DNA from: Melieria omissa
Lineage: Eukaryota; Arthropoda; Insecta; Diptera; Ulidiidae
Assembly (NCBI GenBank): GCA_963971225.1
Contig: OZ020270.1
Coordinates: 25,295,123 to 25,359,122 of the forward strand
Reading direction: 5' to 3'
Length of the DNA: 64,000 bases
The notes beneath the pieces were generated by a model. It ran no database searches. It was not told where the DNA came from and saw nothing but the letters and a program-made list of their open reading frames with translations. Positions 34,325 to 45,118 of this stretch are shown in pieces. The first letter of the stretch is position 1. Each line of letters starts with the position of its first letter. The translations under genes and the position numbers were made by a program.

Positions 34325-35950
34325 CACTCGGGCCACCAGAATAGGTTCACATTTTTTTCTGGAGGAAAATGAGTAGTGTTCTTACAAAACACAGATTTAC
34401 CTCATTTATTGGTATCAAGATGTTCAAGGCATTTATTGTGAACCTACCTGTCCAAAACACAATTTGACATTTATTTCATTTTTCTTTTTTGGCCCACTTT
34501 TGTAAAGTGAACCCCAAAACTGAGTATATTTTAGTGGGCCACCAGAATAGGTTCACTCTGAAAATTAAGATTGAAACAGTGGTAAATGCAAATAATATGG
34601 ACTGTTTGGTAAACAACACTTAAATTTATTGATTTTAAAAGCGAGTATGGCCACCTTTATTTAGTATGGCTTCAAAAGTTCGCGTCAACATTGACTCGTA
34701 TAAAGACTTAATTAAATCTAGAGAAATAGTCTCCCACGCTGCTTCAATGGCACCAATAAGTTCATCCTTGTCGAACTGGCGTCCGAAGGCATAGACCTTC
34801 CTCACCAACCATCCCCATACGTTTTCAATGATATTAAAATCAGGAGAATAGGGGCCCGCTCCAGCTGATCAAAGTTTTTCTGCATCAACCACTGCTTCAC
34901 GTTCCGTAAAGTATGGATGGGTGCATTGTCCTGCTGGAATATCCACTTAATAGGACCAAACAAGTCAGACAATTGTGGAAAAACTCTCTCAATCATGGTT
35001 TTATAGCCCATTACCGCCATTCTGGCTGTTTGAAATTTCAGCTTGACAGTTCCGTAGCAGGAAATCGCTCCCCATACCATAATTCCACCTTTTCAACCGT
35101 GGTGGCGTGTTAAAAAGCGTTCTTTTTTTCTAAGGTCATGGAAATACAAATTGTATTCATCGGGTTCATCAAGATTAAACCGTTTTTCGCCCGAAAACTC
35201 GACGTACTTCCATTTGTCGTTCCATGCCATATGATTTCTGCGAAATTCCAAACGGTTTTCTTGGCGCTGAGCAGTTAGCGGTGGTTCTTTTTGCAGTTTT
35301 TTTCTTTTTAGGTTGGGGACATTCCGAATGACACGTTTGATAGTAGAATAGCTTGCAGAAAGTCCAGTTTTAGCCTTGATTTTGGCAACTGAGTCAGCGG
35401 AATTTGAAGCACATCGCAGTATGGCACGCTTGTCTGCAGACGTTGTCACCGAATGCGTGCAGCCTTTCATGTTTTTTCCATTTTATTTCGCAAATAATTG
35501 CTCACCACATTTTGACTTCTGTTTATTTTAAACGCTATTTTATGCAAAGAATAATTTTCGCGTTCAAGCACTTTAATCTGGGCGATTTCCTCGGAAGTTA
35601 GAGCTTCTCCGTGACCCATTTTCATACAAACGTTAAGAAAAACATTTAATGGAATGATCAAATTTGGTTTTGCTCCCAAAAGTCCCGTTATTCGCAAAAA
35701 AAAGCAGCGAATTTGAATGTGAACCTATTCTGGTGGCCCACTAAAATGTACTCAGTTTTAGGGTTCACTTTACAAAAGTGGGCTAAAAACAAAAAATGAA
35801 ATAAATGTCAAATTGTGTTTTGTACAGGTAGGTTCACAATAGATGCCTTGAACATCTTGATACCAATAAATGAGGTAAATCTGTGTTTTGTAAGAACACT
35901 ACTCATTTTCCTCCAGAAAAAATGTGAACCTATTCTGGTGGCCCGGAGTG
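34325..35950 (-). mobile_element. Tc1-like transposon with IR/DR ends (unit 2)
   Basis: A 1.63-kb element between TA at 34323-34324 and 35951-35952. Each end is about 230 bp of inverted repeat and carries the same 21-bp motif (starting GGGCCACCAGAATAGG) twice: at 34330-34350 and 34536-34556 on the left, and complemented at 35719-35739 and 35924-35944 on the right. This outer/inner arrangement is the IR/DR organisation known from some Tc1-like elements, where both copies bind transposase. The coding region between is broken. Confidence 0.92.
34640..35697 (-). pseudogene. Tc1-like transposase, inactive (unit 2)
   Basis: Probable start at MGHGEALTSEE (about 35619). The N-terminal helix-turn-helix (EEIAQIKVLER, LHKIAFKINRSQ) ends at a frame break near 35467. 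The next frame runs to 35093 through TTSADKRAILRCASNSA and WKYVEFSGEKRFNLDEPDEY. The catalytic core normally reads FSDEKRFN; here the first Asp is Gly (codon at 35189-35191). A TGA at 35093-35095 precedes MVWGAISCYGTVKLKFQ. The second catalytic block IFQQDNAPIHT keeps its Asp. A final frame shift precedes the third block, with C-terminal sequence readable to about 34640. Inactive. Confidence 0.9.
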
Positions 35951-36370
35951 TACTTAACGCTTTTTGTTCAAAAAATATTTTCTTTTTTCCAAGAGGCATA
36001 ACATCTGTAGCATAGTAAAATAAAAATTACTGAAATGCCGAAGGAATCGTGCACGCTATGTAGAACTGCTCATGGGGGCACGATCCCATGTATTCTGTAC
36101 CTTAAATGTGCAGCAAAAAAGAAAGTGGGAAAGTATTTGTAATACTGAGTTCGGCACACATGCGTTCGAGAACAGCAAAATCAAACGGGTTAATTCAAAA
36201 CGAATTGACGTGAAACAAATTTTCAAAGCAATTGACATTTTTTAAGCATGCCTCTCCCTAGCTGGTTCACTTTATTTATTTCATTATGCTTTAAAAGTAA
36301 ATATCAAATTCAATATTAACCCTGGAATACTAATTTTCAACTGTATCACAAAACGTTCGCAATGTTAGTC
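35951..36370. other. Right flank of unit 2 and start of spacer
   Basis: Unit homology ends at about 35996. A 36-bp motif ending at 36297 is the inverted complement, with two mismatches, of 34215-34250. The Tc1-like element therefore lies between two inverted copies and probably inserted into an older element. No gene. Confidence 0.5.
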
Positions 36371-37319
36371 GATGTTAGCAAAGAATATGAAGTAATATAG
36401 AACGCGCATCTCATACAAGCAAACGCGTTGTATGGCGGGTACTGCTGGTAGTACCCTCTGTTACTAACAGCAGAACTCTCTGTTACTAACAGCAGAAATC
36501 TCTGTAACTTCGGCGTAACATGTGAGTAGAAGCAAAGAAAATAAACTTACGAAGGCTTGCTTTTGGTTGCGCTCACTGCAGCGAGTCTGCGTTAGCACAC
36601 GGCTGCGGCGTGGGATGATTGGGAGATGAGGACGATGTGCTGTTGTTGTTGTTGTTGCGCTGGCGAAATGCTGAAATTGTAAAACGATTTATATTTTCTG
36701 GGGCTGGCTTTTGTTCTTCTTCTATAAGCCTGCATATTGCTCCTGAACTCACTGCCGACTGTAGTGTGCGCATAATCATAGAAAAGAAAATAAAATATGG
36801 CTGGCGTGGTGACCTATATGATCGCTACAGGCAATAAAAAATAAATAAAAGGTAATCACAAAAGACAATTGAAAAGGGAAATTGGAAAGAAAGGAAGACG
36901 TTTTTATTAGCCCGTAATAATTTTCTGTCCCGTTCTTTGGAACTTTTCTTACGGCCCACATATAATGCTTGTTCAAAAGAACTAAAATAATAAAATCTTA
37001 TATTGTAAATTTATGGTCACATAATTCGCCATGGAACAATTCAGGTGTAGAATATTTATACTATTTTTAAACGTAGGCATTCCTAAATCACATTTTTCAT
37101 AAGACAAAATACTTGTCTTATTATTTATTTCTTCATTTAGTGCTTTAGTAGTGCTTTCGACATATTGAAAGTCAATAGACCTATTAAATTATGCTTGTTT
37201 AAATCTTTTAACCCTTGGTTTGTCCGTTAGATTTCGATTTAAAAACAATTAAAACACGTATCTAATTATTTTTGATTTGAAGTGTTTTGAAGTCAATATA
37301 GTAGTAGTTTTCCTATATT

Positions 37320-38440
37320 CTCAAACTTGAAATCAACCATGTGAAAATATAAACAAATAATTTTATTTCGAACTCGCCACGTAAAAATATTTGTAAACAT
37401 TTTATGTAAATTGGGATCAACCACCAAATTTTAAAATCAATCAAAGCGTTGGCCATCAAAATGCCATACACCACAAAGATTCGATTGATAGAAATATGAT
37501 AGCAATTTGGGCAGTAAATCGGGAACACAAAAAAGTATACACACAATAAACGACAACAACAACAAAATTAGCGAATCCCGAGTCATCTTCGTTGAAACGA
37601 TGATGACGATGCCTTCGTTCGTTGTTTGTTTTTTGCTTGCGCTTCGGCAAACAAGATCAAGAAACATGCATGCAAAAAATGATTGAGCGAACACTGCGCT
37701 ACAACAACCACCACTTCAATGTACACGAGTGAAGCCGTTGCGAACAATAACATAGCTTTTTGCTGTTGTCCTACGCAAATCTAACAGAAAATGTTATGAA
37801 CCTAACATTTTCAAATGCCTACGCTTCGCTCTTCCCGCTCGCTTTGCTAACATCAAAGAATATGAAGTAATATAGAACGCGCATGTGGGCGCAAAAGTGT
37901 TTTCGGTTGCTATGATGCGAGCGGGAAGAGCGAAGCGTAGACATTTGAAAATGTTAGGTTCATAACATTTTCTGTTAGATTTGCGTAGGACAACAGCAAA
38001 AAGCTATGTTATTGTTCGCAACGGCTTCACTCGTGTAAATTGAAGTGGTGGTTGTTGCAGCGTAGTGTTCGCTCAATCATTTTTTGCATGTATGTTTCTT
38101 GATCTTGTTTGCCGAAACGCAAGCAAAGAGCAAACAACGAACCAAAGCATCGTCATCATCGTTTCAGCAAAGATGACTCGGGATTCGCTAATGTTTTTGT
38201 TGTTGTCGTTTATTGTGTGTATGCTTTTTTGGTTTTGCTGTAATGTCACTATCAATCGAAGCTTTGTGGTGTATGTATGGCTGTTTGCTCAAATGCTGCG
38301 CTTTGATTGATTTTTAAAACCTGCAAATATTTTGACGTGGTTGAATCCAATTTGAAATTTTCACAAATATTTTTACGTGGCGAGTTCCAAGTAAAATCAT
38401 TTGTTTGTATTTTGACGTGGTTGATACCAATTTTGAACCT
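37320..38440. repeat. Large foldback inside the P-superfamily element
   Basis: Two arms of roughly 500 bp, about 37320-37855 and 37912-38440, are inverted copies, with indels. The loop (37848-37885) contains a copy of the element's own terminal sequence, CAAAGAATATGAAGTAATAT. The arms include GTACACGAGTGAAGCC and GTTGTTGTCGTTTAT motifs. Beyond the right arm a 126-bp unit (starting TTGACGTGGTTGAATCC) occurs twice, at about 38332 and 38457. No gene is supported here. Confidence 0.85.
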
Positions 38441-38588
38441 TTTGCAGCGGTTTTTTTTGACGTGGTTGAATCCAATTTGAAATTTCTACAAATATTTTTA
38501 CGTGGCGCATTCCAAGTAAAATTATTTGTTTATATTTTGACGTGGTTGATACCAATTTTGAATTTTTTTAAGAAGTATTTTAACGCCA

Positions 38589-41500
38589 TTGTCCAACATT
38601 GTAATTCTATATTGTGTTTCGGCTTGTTACAATATGGCTACAAATATAAAGACAAATAGAAATTCCTCAACGTCTGGAATTCAATGTTGTGTTCGCAGTT
38701 GCAACAAATCGAGACGACAATGCGAGAATCTTAGATTATTTAGATTCCCCGCTGCTGATTTCGTGTTTGGCCAAATTTGGCGCGAAAAATGCAATATATC
38801 TTATGACGACTATAACCGAAAACTGTATATTTGTGAAAATCATTTCTCCAGTACTTATGTAGGAAAAAGGTTTCTAAAAAAGGATGCGATTCCAACCTTA
38901 AGGGGGTCTTCTACCTTGTTGGTTCAAAAAAATCGATTTTATTTTTTTTGCAGTTTTGTGGCCTAGAAGGTACTAGAAATATAATATTCAAAGGGTATAA
39001 CCGAAATCTTATTATTTCGGGGTTTTTAGAGTCATCGAATATAGCTCCGCATGCTGTTATCGCAGCGCTCATCGCCACTTTAAATGCAATTTCCCAAAAG
39101 TTGTGTTTTTGCAACTGGTTGGCAAGATATCTCGAGAACTAATTGATCAATTAACTAAAGTGATATATCAAAATTTGCGGAAAACATGTGGCTATCGTTT
39201 GACACGAGCTTTTTAGATTTTTTTCATTTTAACGATTTTCACAGCTATTCTTGACCTTGAAAACGTAGACATTTTTGTTTGTTTGTTGCCTGTTTCGTGA
39301 AATTTTGGAATTTTTCAAAAACCTCGTGTCAAACGATAGCCAAAGTCATAAAGAAACTAAATCATTTTGGTTTTTTTGTTTCAGACGACTTTCATGGGCT
39401 GAATCGTGACAACCGTTTTAGTATAAATTTTTCGTAAGGGACATTTCAAGGTCAAATCACGGTCAAACTAGAGACAGTAAAATTTCAGAAAAATTAATGT
39501 TGGAAGTATAGAAATAAACGAATTCAATGCAAAAAACCGAACCTTGATTGCATTATTGGTTCCCCTACAATCTATTGTCAAAAAACAGTATCAAAAACGA
39601 GGCCACAAGGTAAAAGACCCCCTTAAACTTAGACGAAGATCATGAGATTTCGGATGAAGAATTTTTAGAACCAGATTCTTCATTGAAACGACCACGTTAT
39701 GATGACATATTATGCAGTAATTGCGAAAAAAACGTCAAAATAACCCATTATTACAAAAAGAAATACAGCGACCTATTAAAAAAATTCGAAAAAATTAACG
39801 AAAAATTGCGAAAAGAAAAGTGCTTTATTTTAAAATCCAAGAATTGTTGTTCAAAGACTTTAAAAAATTCAATTGATTCTTTAAAACATATCAACTTGGA
39901 ATCCAAAACATTTTGTAAACTTTTACTTAGCACCCGGCCAAAAGAATATTCTGACGAAGTGAAATATTTAGCGCAAAATATTTTTTATATTTCACAATCA
40001 ACATATTCTTTCCTAAGAGATAAGTTAAATTTCAATTTGCCACATATCACCTTAAATCGGTGGGCTCCAATAAAGTTCCTTCAGCCCGGTATCAACAATG
40101 TGGCTTTTGAATTCATTAAAAAGATGTGCTTAGAGTTGAAGGAAAAAAATGAAAATAATATGGTTCTTTTAATGGACGAAATGGCAATACGTAGAGTATC
40201 GTAATTCTCTAATGAAAAACTAGATTTAATTGACGGATTTGAATGCACAGGCTTCGAAAGAACAAAAAAAATTGGTAAGCAAGTATGTGTATTTATGTTG
40301 AAGTCCATGTTCTCGAGTTGGTGTTCAATTTTAAACTATTTTGTGTCAGAGAATGGATTAACAGCAGATACCTTGTGCAAAATAATTAAAGAAAATCTTA
40401 AAATTTTAAGCAATTTTGGTATAGTAGTGAACGTTTTGGTTTGTGATCAGGGGTCTTCTAATAGAAAGTGTTTCTCCGACTTAGGCGTATGTATAGAGAA
40501 ACCATACTTTCAATTTCAAAATCAAAAAATTTATTGCATGTTCGATTTCCCACATTTAATCAAGTCATTGCGAAATGGTTGGCTTAAATGCGACTTGAAA
40601 ACGCCTGATGGTTTAGTTAGCTTTAAAGTAGTTCAAGAGCTTTGGGAGAGGGAAGAAAATTGTAAAACCAAAATGTGCCCAAAATTGACTAGACAACACA
40701 TATTTCCAAATTCATTTGAAAAAATGCGTGTTAAATTTGCCACTCAAGTGTTCAGTAAAACAGTTGAAGCTGCTATCAGAACAATTTCAGACATAAGTGG
40801 ATTTAAAACAATCTCACAAGAGGTAGCGTTATCCACAGCTGATTTTATAGCAAAAATTGATCAAATATTTGATTGCATGAATAGTGGATCTTTGTATGCA
40901 GATAACTGCTACCGATCTGCTCTTCAGATTAAGAAAGAATCGCACACATTTATTCAAACATTTTTATATTATCTAGAGGAAGTGAAATTTGTTGATGAAA
41001 AAAAAACGAGTTTTCTTCCAAGATAGCATGAAACTATCCTTAAAATCGGTCCTTCTACTTGTAGATGAAATATTAAAAGATAATTCGGACAAGTTTTTTA
41101 TTATGACAAAGGCCTTTAACCAGGACAAGTTGGAGAATACGTTTGCTCTGTTAAGGCAAAAAGGAGGTAATAACTGTAACCCCTCTGTAGCCGAACTTAA
41201 TAATATCTTAGCCAGGTTATTAGCCTTTAAAATAATAAAGTTTAGCTCCTCTACCAACTGTGAAGAGACGCAAGATTCAATGACTAATTTAATTTCAAGC
41301 GCTTCTTTTAATGAGGATGTTTTGCAGACTAATGGCGATGATAATGACAATGAAATCCTGGAAAATCTTGATCTAAGTAGTGAGATGCACGAGGCGTATT
41401 TTGTAGGTGACACCTTTTGGAATCCGAAAGATATTAACTTAGAGCTGGTTTCCATGAGGTATTTTGTGGGATACGTAGCGTACAAAATCATTCCTAAATT

Positions 41501-41891
41501 AAATTGTGAAAAATGCGGTGACGAATTGAGAAAAAGGGATGAAGTTTTGACTGCTCCAAGTGAAATTTTTATTTTTCACAAAAATTATTAGTCAATTTCT
41601 GATTTTGGTAATCTTTTTGCTCCTTCCAATTCGCTAATGAATGTATGCATTAAACATATTTTAATTTTTCATAAAATCTTCGAAGCAGAACCTGAAAAAA
41701 TTGGTATTAAAGCACACGTTTTACAATCTTGTAAAAATGCTACACCTGAATGGTTCCATGGTGAGTGCTGTAACCATAGAGTCCAAATTTTAGATTTTCT
41801 TATTTTAGTTCTTCTGCGAAAACACTGCATGTGGGCTGTGCAAAAAGGAAGTTCGAAAGAACGAAAATTGAAAATAATTGTTGGCAAATAA
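38589..41891 (+). pseudogene. P/THAP9-type transposase, split and stopped
   Basis: Start at ATG 38589 or, more likely, 38634 (MATNIKTNRNSS). The N-terminus is a C2CH THAP DNA-binding domain: CCVRSCNKSRR, LFRFP, IWREKC, ICENHF and DAIPTL, ending just before the inner insertion (38902-39622). Beyond it the frame resumes at 39627, in register if the insertion plus one TTAA is ignored. It runs through a Lys-rich coiled coil, LSTRPKEYSDEVKYLAQNIF, LLMDEMAIRR, VCDQGSSNRKCF, MFDFPHLIKSLRNGW, LENTFALLRQKGGNNCNPS and a Cys motif (LNCEKCGDEL), all P/THAP9 landmarks. Defects: TAA 40202-40204, a frameshift in the A run near 41000 and TAG 41589-41591. Total about 840 residues, close to THAP9. Confidence 0.92.
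38902..39622. mobile_element. 721-bp TTAA-target element inside the transposase gene
   Basis: Bounded by TTAA at 38898-38901 and 39623-39626. Ends are GGGGGTCTTCTACCTTGT and, complemented, GGGGGTCTTTTACCTTGT (17 of 18). A second perfect 19-bp inverted pair, GGCTATCGTTTGACACGAG at about 39191 and its complement at about 39324, lies inside. TTAA duplications occur in piggyBac and Kolobok; the G-run end favours Kolobok. Non-coding. Confidence 0.87.
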
Positions 41892-42450
41892 AAAAATTCT
41901 TATTAAAAATTATTATTTATGAAAGATAAATTTAAACGAAAGTAAAACAATAAACATAAAACTTTACAATAATATTTTTAACAAATAACTATAAACGCTC
42001 TTGTGCAACATGTTTGCACCCATATTTTACTACACCAAGTTCACGCATTTTTTTTGCTAATTGTAATTTGCTTGTGATTATAAAAAAGAAAGCAGAAATA
42101 GCGACGCAACAATTACCAACAACAATGCTATCCCGCCTGCACGGCACAGCGCAAAAAACAGTATACCGCTAACTTTTTTTTGTTTGCCAATATTATAATG
42201 CTATTCCCCGCGACAACAAAAGCAGCGTTCATCGTCATGTTTATCAAGTGGCGCAACAGCAGCGAGAATACGAATGAGTACAGAAGCGACTTCAATTCAC
42301 ATGTTACGCCGAAGTTACAGAGATTTCTGCTGTTAGTAACAGAGATTTCTGCTGTCAATAACAGAGGGTACTACCAGCAGTACCCACCATACAACGCGTT
42401 TGCTTGTATGAGATGCGCGTTCTATATTACTTCATATTCTTTGATGTTAG

Positions 42451-42857
42451 TTAATCAATAGTAGAAGTGTGCCAACAATGCTGCCATTGAACCGCGCTGA
42501 AGACACTGTTGCCAGTGCTGCGTATTTAATGTATATAACAAGATGTGATATAAATTTATAAATAAAAAAACAAATTTTCTTGTCTATTACTTCAAATCAA
42601 TTTTTGATTGCAAAAGTTACCAAAATGAAAATAAAGTTACCAAGTTACCAAACAGTTTAAAAGTTATCAATTTTGGTAGAAAGTTACCAATTGTGGCAAC
42701 CGTGGTACCAAGGCGAATTCAATAAGGTGAACGCGTAAGGCCAAAAACAAAATTCCCATGTATTTTGTTGTTGGATTTGTGTAACTTGCTTGTCAATAGG
42801 TTTGCAGAGAAAAATTTGTACGAATTTGTACAAATTTGTACACATTTTTACTGGATC
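42451..42857. other. Spacer after P element
   Basis: No gene seen. Contains repeated GTTACCAA motifs (about 42614-42695) and GGTACCAAGGCG, related in inverted orientation to 33764-33830. Confidence 0.4.
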
Positions 42858-43471
42858 CTGTTTGTTGACGCCAAATCTCCAGTAACAAGAGAGTAACTGA
42901 GAGCGTAAAGTGACAGTTCATTTCATGAGAACTTGCAAGTTTTTACTGGAGAAATTTTGTCCAGTAACTATTTGCCAGTAAGAAGAAGAACAAGAAAAAC
43001 ATATGACTGGCGGACATATGATGGACTGCAAAGAAACATAAATTTTGAAAACATTTGGAGGCAAATGGAAACAGCAAAGAAATTGTGCGTTCGCAAGTCT
43101 GCTGACCCACAACCGTCTTGCGCAGCTTTACCCGCTGAAGCTCAAAGGGAAGAAGTGCAGATTGAGCGCAACGAACTATTTGCATTTTGCATTAAAAGTC
43201 TGATTTAACTTAATTTTGCCTACCACTTCAAACCTCAAATGAAACTTTTAGATCAGCTATTTCGTTCTTCAACCCTCCTGTTTACACCCTTTTTACTGTG
43301 TAGTGTGAGTGAGCCAAGTCCCAGTGGTGTAACCAAGAGTTAAAACTTGCAAATTCTTACAAATTGCTGTTTGTTCACTTTTTTGGATAGTTTCATTTAT
43401 GGGAGCGTAAGCTCGCTTACTCTCCTGATATTTTTTACTGGATAATTTTTACTGGAAATCTGGCCAAACAG
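42858..43471. repeat. Diverged inverted repeat, possible MITE
   Basis: Left arm CTGTTTGTTGACGCCAAATCTCCAGTAA and right arm, complemented, CTGTTTGGCCAGATTTCCAGTAA, each followed by GAGAGTAA-type sequence. Arms are 80-100 bp and imperfect. A 91-residue frame between them (42933-43208) has no recognised domain. No target duplication found. Confidence 0.45.
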
Positions 43472-44642
43472 ACCTAATATCAGCTGATATTTCATTTCGC
43501 CTTAACGCATACAAAACAGAAAAAGTGCGCAGAAGCACAAACAAAGGCACAAATTACACAGAGCAACAAAATCGACATTATTTTTTTTTCTGAAATCAAA
43601 CCATACTTTTCTAAAGGATTTTTGGACGCTGATCACAACTGCGTACTTAGTTTTTTGATTGTTTGAGCGGCTTAGGAAATATTGATGGTTTTCCTCGGAG
43701 GGCGTTTTCCATGTTTTTTGACCATTATACGCATGCAGCTCCTACAAACCTGAAGTCTAAAATGCCATTTTTTTTAACATAGATTAACAATACTCTAACT
43801 ATGTATTTTAACCCTTCGCTGCATGGCATTGCATATATGCAATGTTAACTTCTCGTAGATCTGGCAACTTTTCTATGCAGCGTTTTACAGTTATTCGTTC
43901 ATTACCTGTTTCTTTTATGATAAAACAATTTATTTCTAACGGAATTTCGCGAATAACATTGAAAGTATGTACAAAAGAACCGACCAAACAACACGTGTTT
44001 ACAGTGCTTGGAAAAATTGTGTTTATTTTTCTTAATATTTTGCATTATTGTGAAAATTTTCTAAAATGTAAGTATTATTTGAAAAGTTTACATAATTTTC
44101 ATCGTTAACTACTTGCATACTTAAATTGCTAATTATTTACTTTTGCGCTACAATGTATCATTGCATATATGCAATATCATGCGTTTGCGCCAATATGAAC
44201 TGACATTGCATATAAGTTATTATATTGCATATATGCAAAATCATGCACTCAATCCTAAATTATTATTTTTAGGGCATTTACTGATCAGGACCTTGAAAAA
44301 ATAATTGAAGGTTGGGTTGAAAGTGAAGACGAGTTTTTTGATGATGACGGTGATAATAATAATTTTGAAATAAAAGTATATCGATGCACGGAGGAAACAT
44401 GTGAAGAAGAAGAAGAACATGGAATAAATAAAGTGATTGGGATTGCTGCAGAGAAAACGGCAGAGAACGATACGATAAAACTATTTGGAAAAAAAAGAAT
44501 TCGATATACATTTAAATACTGAATTTAAAGGCAGTGAAGAGCTGCCAGAAAATTTTATGGATTTGAAAGGACCTTACAGTTATTTCAAATATTTTTTTCT
44601 GACGAACTTATAAAGTCTGTTGTTTACCAGTCCAATTTATAT

Positions 44643-45057
44643 TGTAACGATGAGCCAGTCTGTCGCGGTGCAAAGCAACCCTGCCGCTACGTGCCGTGCC
44701 ATAACCCAATCTGGCAACGACGGCCGCGATAGTAACTTTTAGTCCAACCTGGCAACGATGGTCGCGGTCATCAGGGAAACTTCTAGTCCAATCTGGCAAC
44801 GTGCGAGAACGATCTGCGCGACGGCCGGACAGAGTATAAAAGGTGGCCAGATGCGGTGCAGCGGGTCAGTCTGGTTTTGACAAGTGAAGTTGCCACACGG
44901 AATAATTAAGTGTACGAACAGTAAAGTGTAAACTGTGAATAATAAAGTGACTGTTGGTGTATTTTATTGTCTGCATTTAGGAAACTGACTGTGTTTTATT
45001 TTCAAATCACACAATCCAGAGATACGTGACAGCCCACTGGACTTAGTATTCGTAACA
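44643..45057 (+). repeat. 5' LTR of element G2
   Basis: 415 bp, TGTAACG...CGTAACA. TATA box TATAAAAGG at 44835-44843, AATAAAG downstream. Three near-repeats of AATCTGGCAACG/ACCTGGCAACGATGG lie upstream of the TATA box and may be regulatory. Confidence 0.96.
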
Positions 45058-45059
45058 TT

Positions 45060-45078
45060 TGGTGTCAGAAGTGGGATT
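45060..45078 (+). promoter_or_regulatory. Primer binding site, tRNA-Leu (G2)
   Basis: TGGTGTCAGAAGTGGGATT, identical to the site in G1 and complementary to the 3' end of tRNA-Leu including CCA. Confidence 0.85.
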
Positions 45079-45118
45079 GTGGAAAATTTAAAATAAATAA
45101 AATTATAAAAGCACGGAC

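Larger units (their letters stand above)
36379..42442 (+). mobile_element. P-superfamily (THAP) DNA transposon, 6 kb
   Basis: Flanked by the 8-bp direct repeat GATGTTAG at 36371-36378 and 42443-42450, the duplication size of P elements. Terminal inverted repeats of about 150 bp start (C)AAAGAATATGAAGTAATAT and hold CTGTTACTAACAGCAGA repeats. Inside, in order: a 5' region with a large foldback (37320-38440), 126-bp direct repeats, a THAP-domain exon, a 721-bp TTAA element and the transposase body. It is about 5.3 kb without the inner insertion, longer than the 2.9-kb Drosophila P element. Complete at both ends but coding-defective. Confidence 0.93.
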
